NCBI RefSeq assembly: GCF_000316645.1
Contig: NC_019684.1
Location: 1,922,001 to 1,986,000, forward strand
DNA: 64,000 nucleotides
Reading direction: 5' to 3'
Origin: Nostoc sp. PCC 7524
GTDB lineage: Bacteria; Cyanobacteriota; Cyanobacteriia; Cyanobacteriales; Nostocaceae
This document shows positions 63,972 through 64,000 of this stretch, in pieces. Positions within the stretch are counted from its first letter, which is position 1, and each line of letters opens with the position of its first letter. Below the pieces are notes generated by a model that made no database searches, was not told the origin of the DNA, and saw only the letters and a program-made list of their open reading frames with translations. Both the position numbers and the translations under genes were made by a program.

Positions 63972-64000
63972 AGTCATTAGTCATTAGTCAACAGCAAAGG

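Overview
The window comes from the chromosome of a filamentous, heterocyst-forming-type cyanobacterium of the Nostoc/Anabaena/Trichormus group. The evidence is the density of HIP1 octamers (GCGATCGC) inside and between genes, heptamer-type short tandem repeats (STRR) in many intergenic gaps, cyanobacterial signature genes (Ycf51, a LabA-like NYN protein, a ComFB-family protein, a Mo-nitrogenase C-terminal-domain protein, a XisI-type protein, a GUN4-domain kinase) and several eukaryote-type Ser/Thr kinases. Species cannot be fixed from the sequence alone.

Layout. 1-9.4 kb: tail of a D-Ala-D-Ala dipeptidase-like gene, then a minus-strand run of secA, a diheme cytochrome c, a RelN/RelE toxin-antitoxin pair, a MoxR ATPase, ribF, a metallo-beta-lactamase-fold hydrolase and surE. 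9.5-11.7 kb: pheS, a P-loop NTPase and a Uma2 nuclease-like gene. 11.8-18.6 kb (minus): a compact three-gene HNH-nuclease cluster, a short RecQ, an orphan HicB-like gene, a DapF homologue that lacks both catalytic cysteines, a DUF6887/DUF6888-like small gene pair, leuA and a LabA-like gene. 19-31.4 kb: a possible structured RNA, a CHASE2 Ser/Thr kinase, a rhomboid protease, a TPR protein, the urease genes ureD-ureA-ureB-[NucS-like nuclease]-ureC, a receiver/histidine-kinase hybrid, an aldehyde dehydrogenase and a sulfite-oxidase-like molybdoenzyme. 31.7-36 kb: rpmF, a pseudo-orthocaspase, a Mo-nitro_C protein and a decayed permease gene.

36-42 kb holds a complete arsenic-resistance operon (pstS-like, gapdh, arsJ, acr3, arsI, arsC) with an upstream arsR and two ArsR-type dyads, one lying inside the operon promoter. 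It combines arsenate conversion to 1-arseno-3-phosphoglycerate and its export (GAPDH plus ArsJ), arsenate reduction (ArsC), arsenite export (Acr3) and C-As bond cleavage (ArsI). A DUF4058 pseudogene, an aminotransferase and an iron-type dehydrogenase follow.

45-64 kb: a DUF433/DUF5615 pair, a methyltransferase, two tandem paralogous zinc-ribbon Ser/Thr kinases that share an internal twin-arginine-like segment but end in different sensors (seven WD40 repeats versus GUN4), xisI-like, ycf51, an O-antigen-ligase/IctB-type membrane protein with a YaaW-family partner, a renalase-like FAD oxidoreductase, a ComFB-like gene, a sucrase/ferredoxin-like protein, a ROK glucokinase, a DUF2459 protein, a small membrane protein and folB.

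The most notable items are the DapF homologue with both Cys replaced by Ser, the nuclease gene embedded in and translationally coupled to the urease operon, the internal twin-arginine motif conserved in both tandem kinases, the uncharacterised HNH three-gene unit, the structured RNA candidate near 19.1 kb and several recent pseudogenes and repeat insertions.
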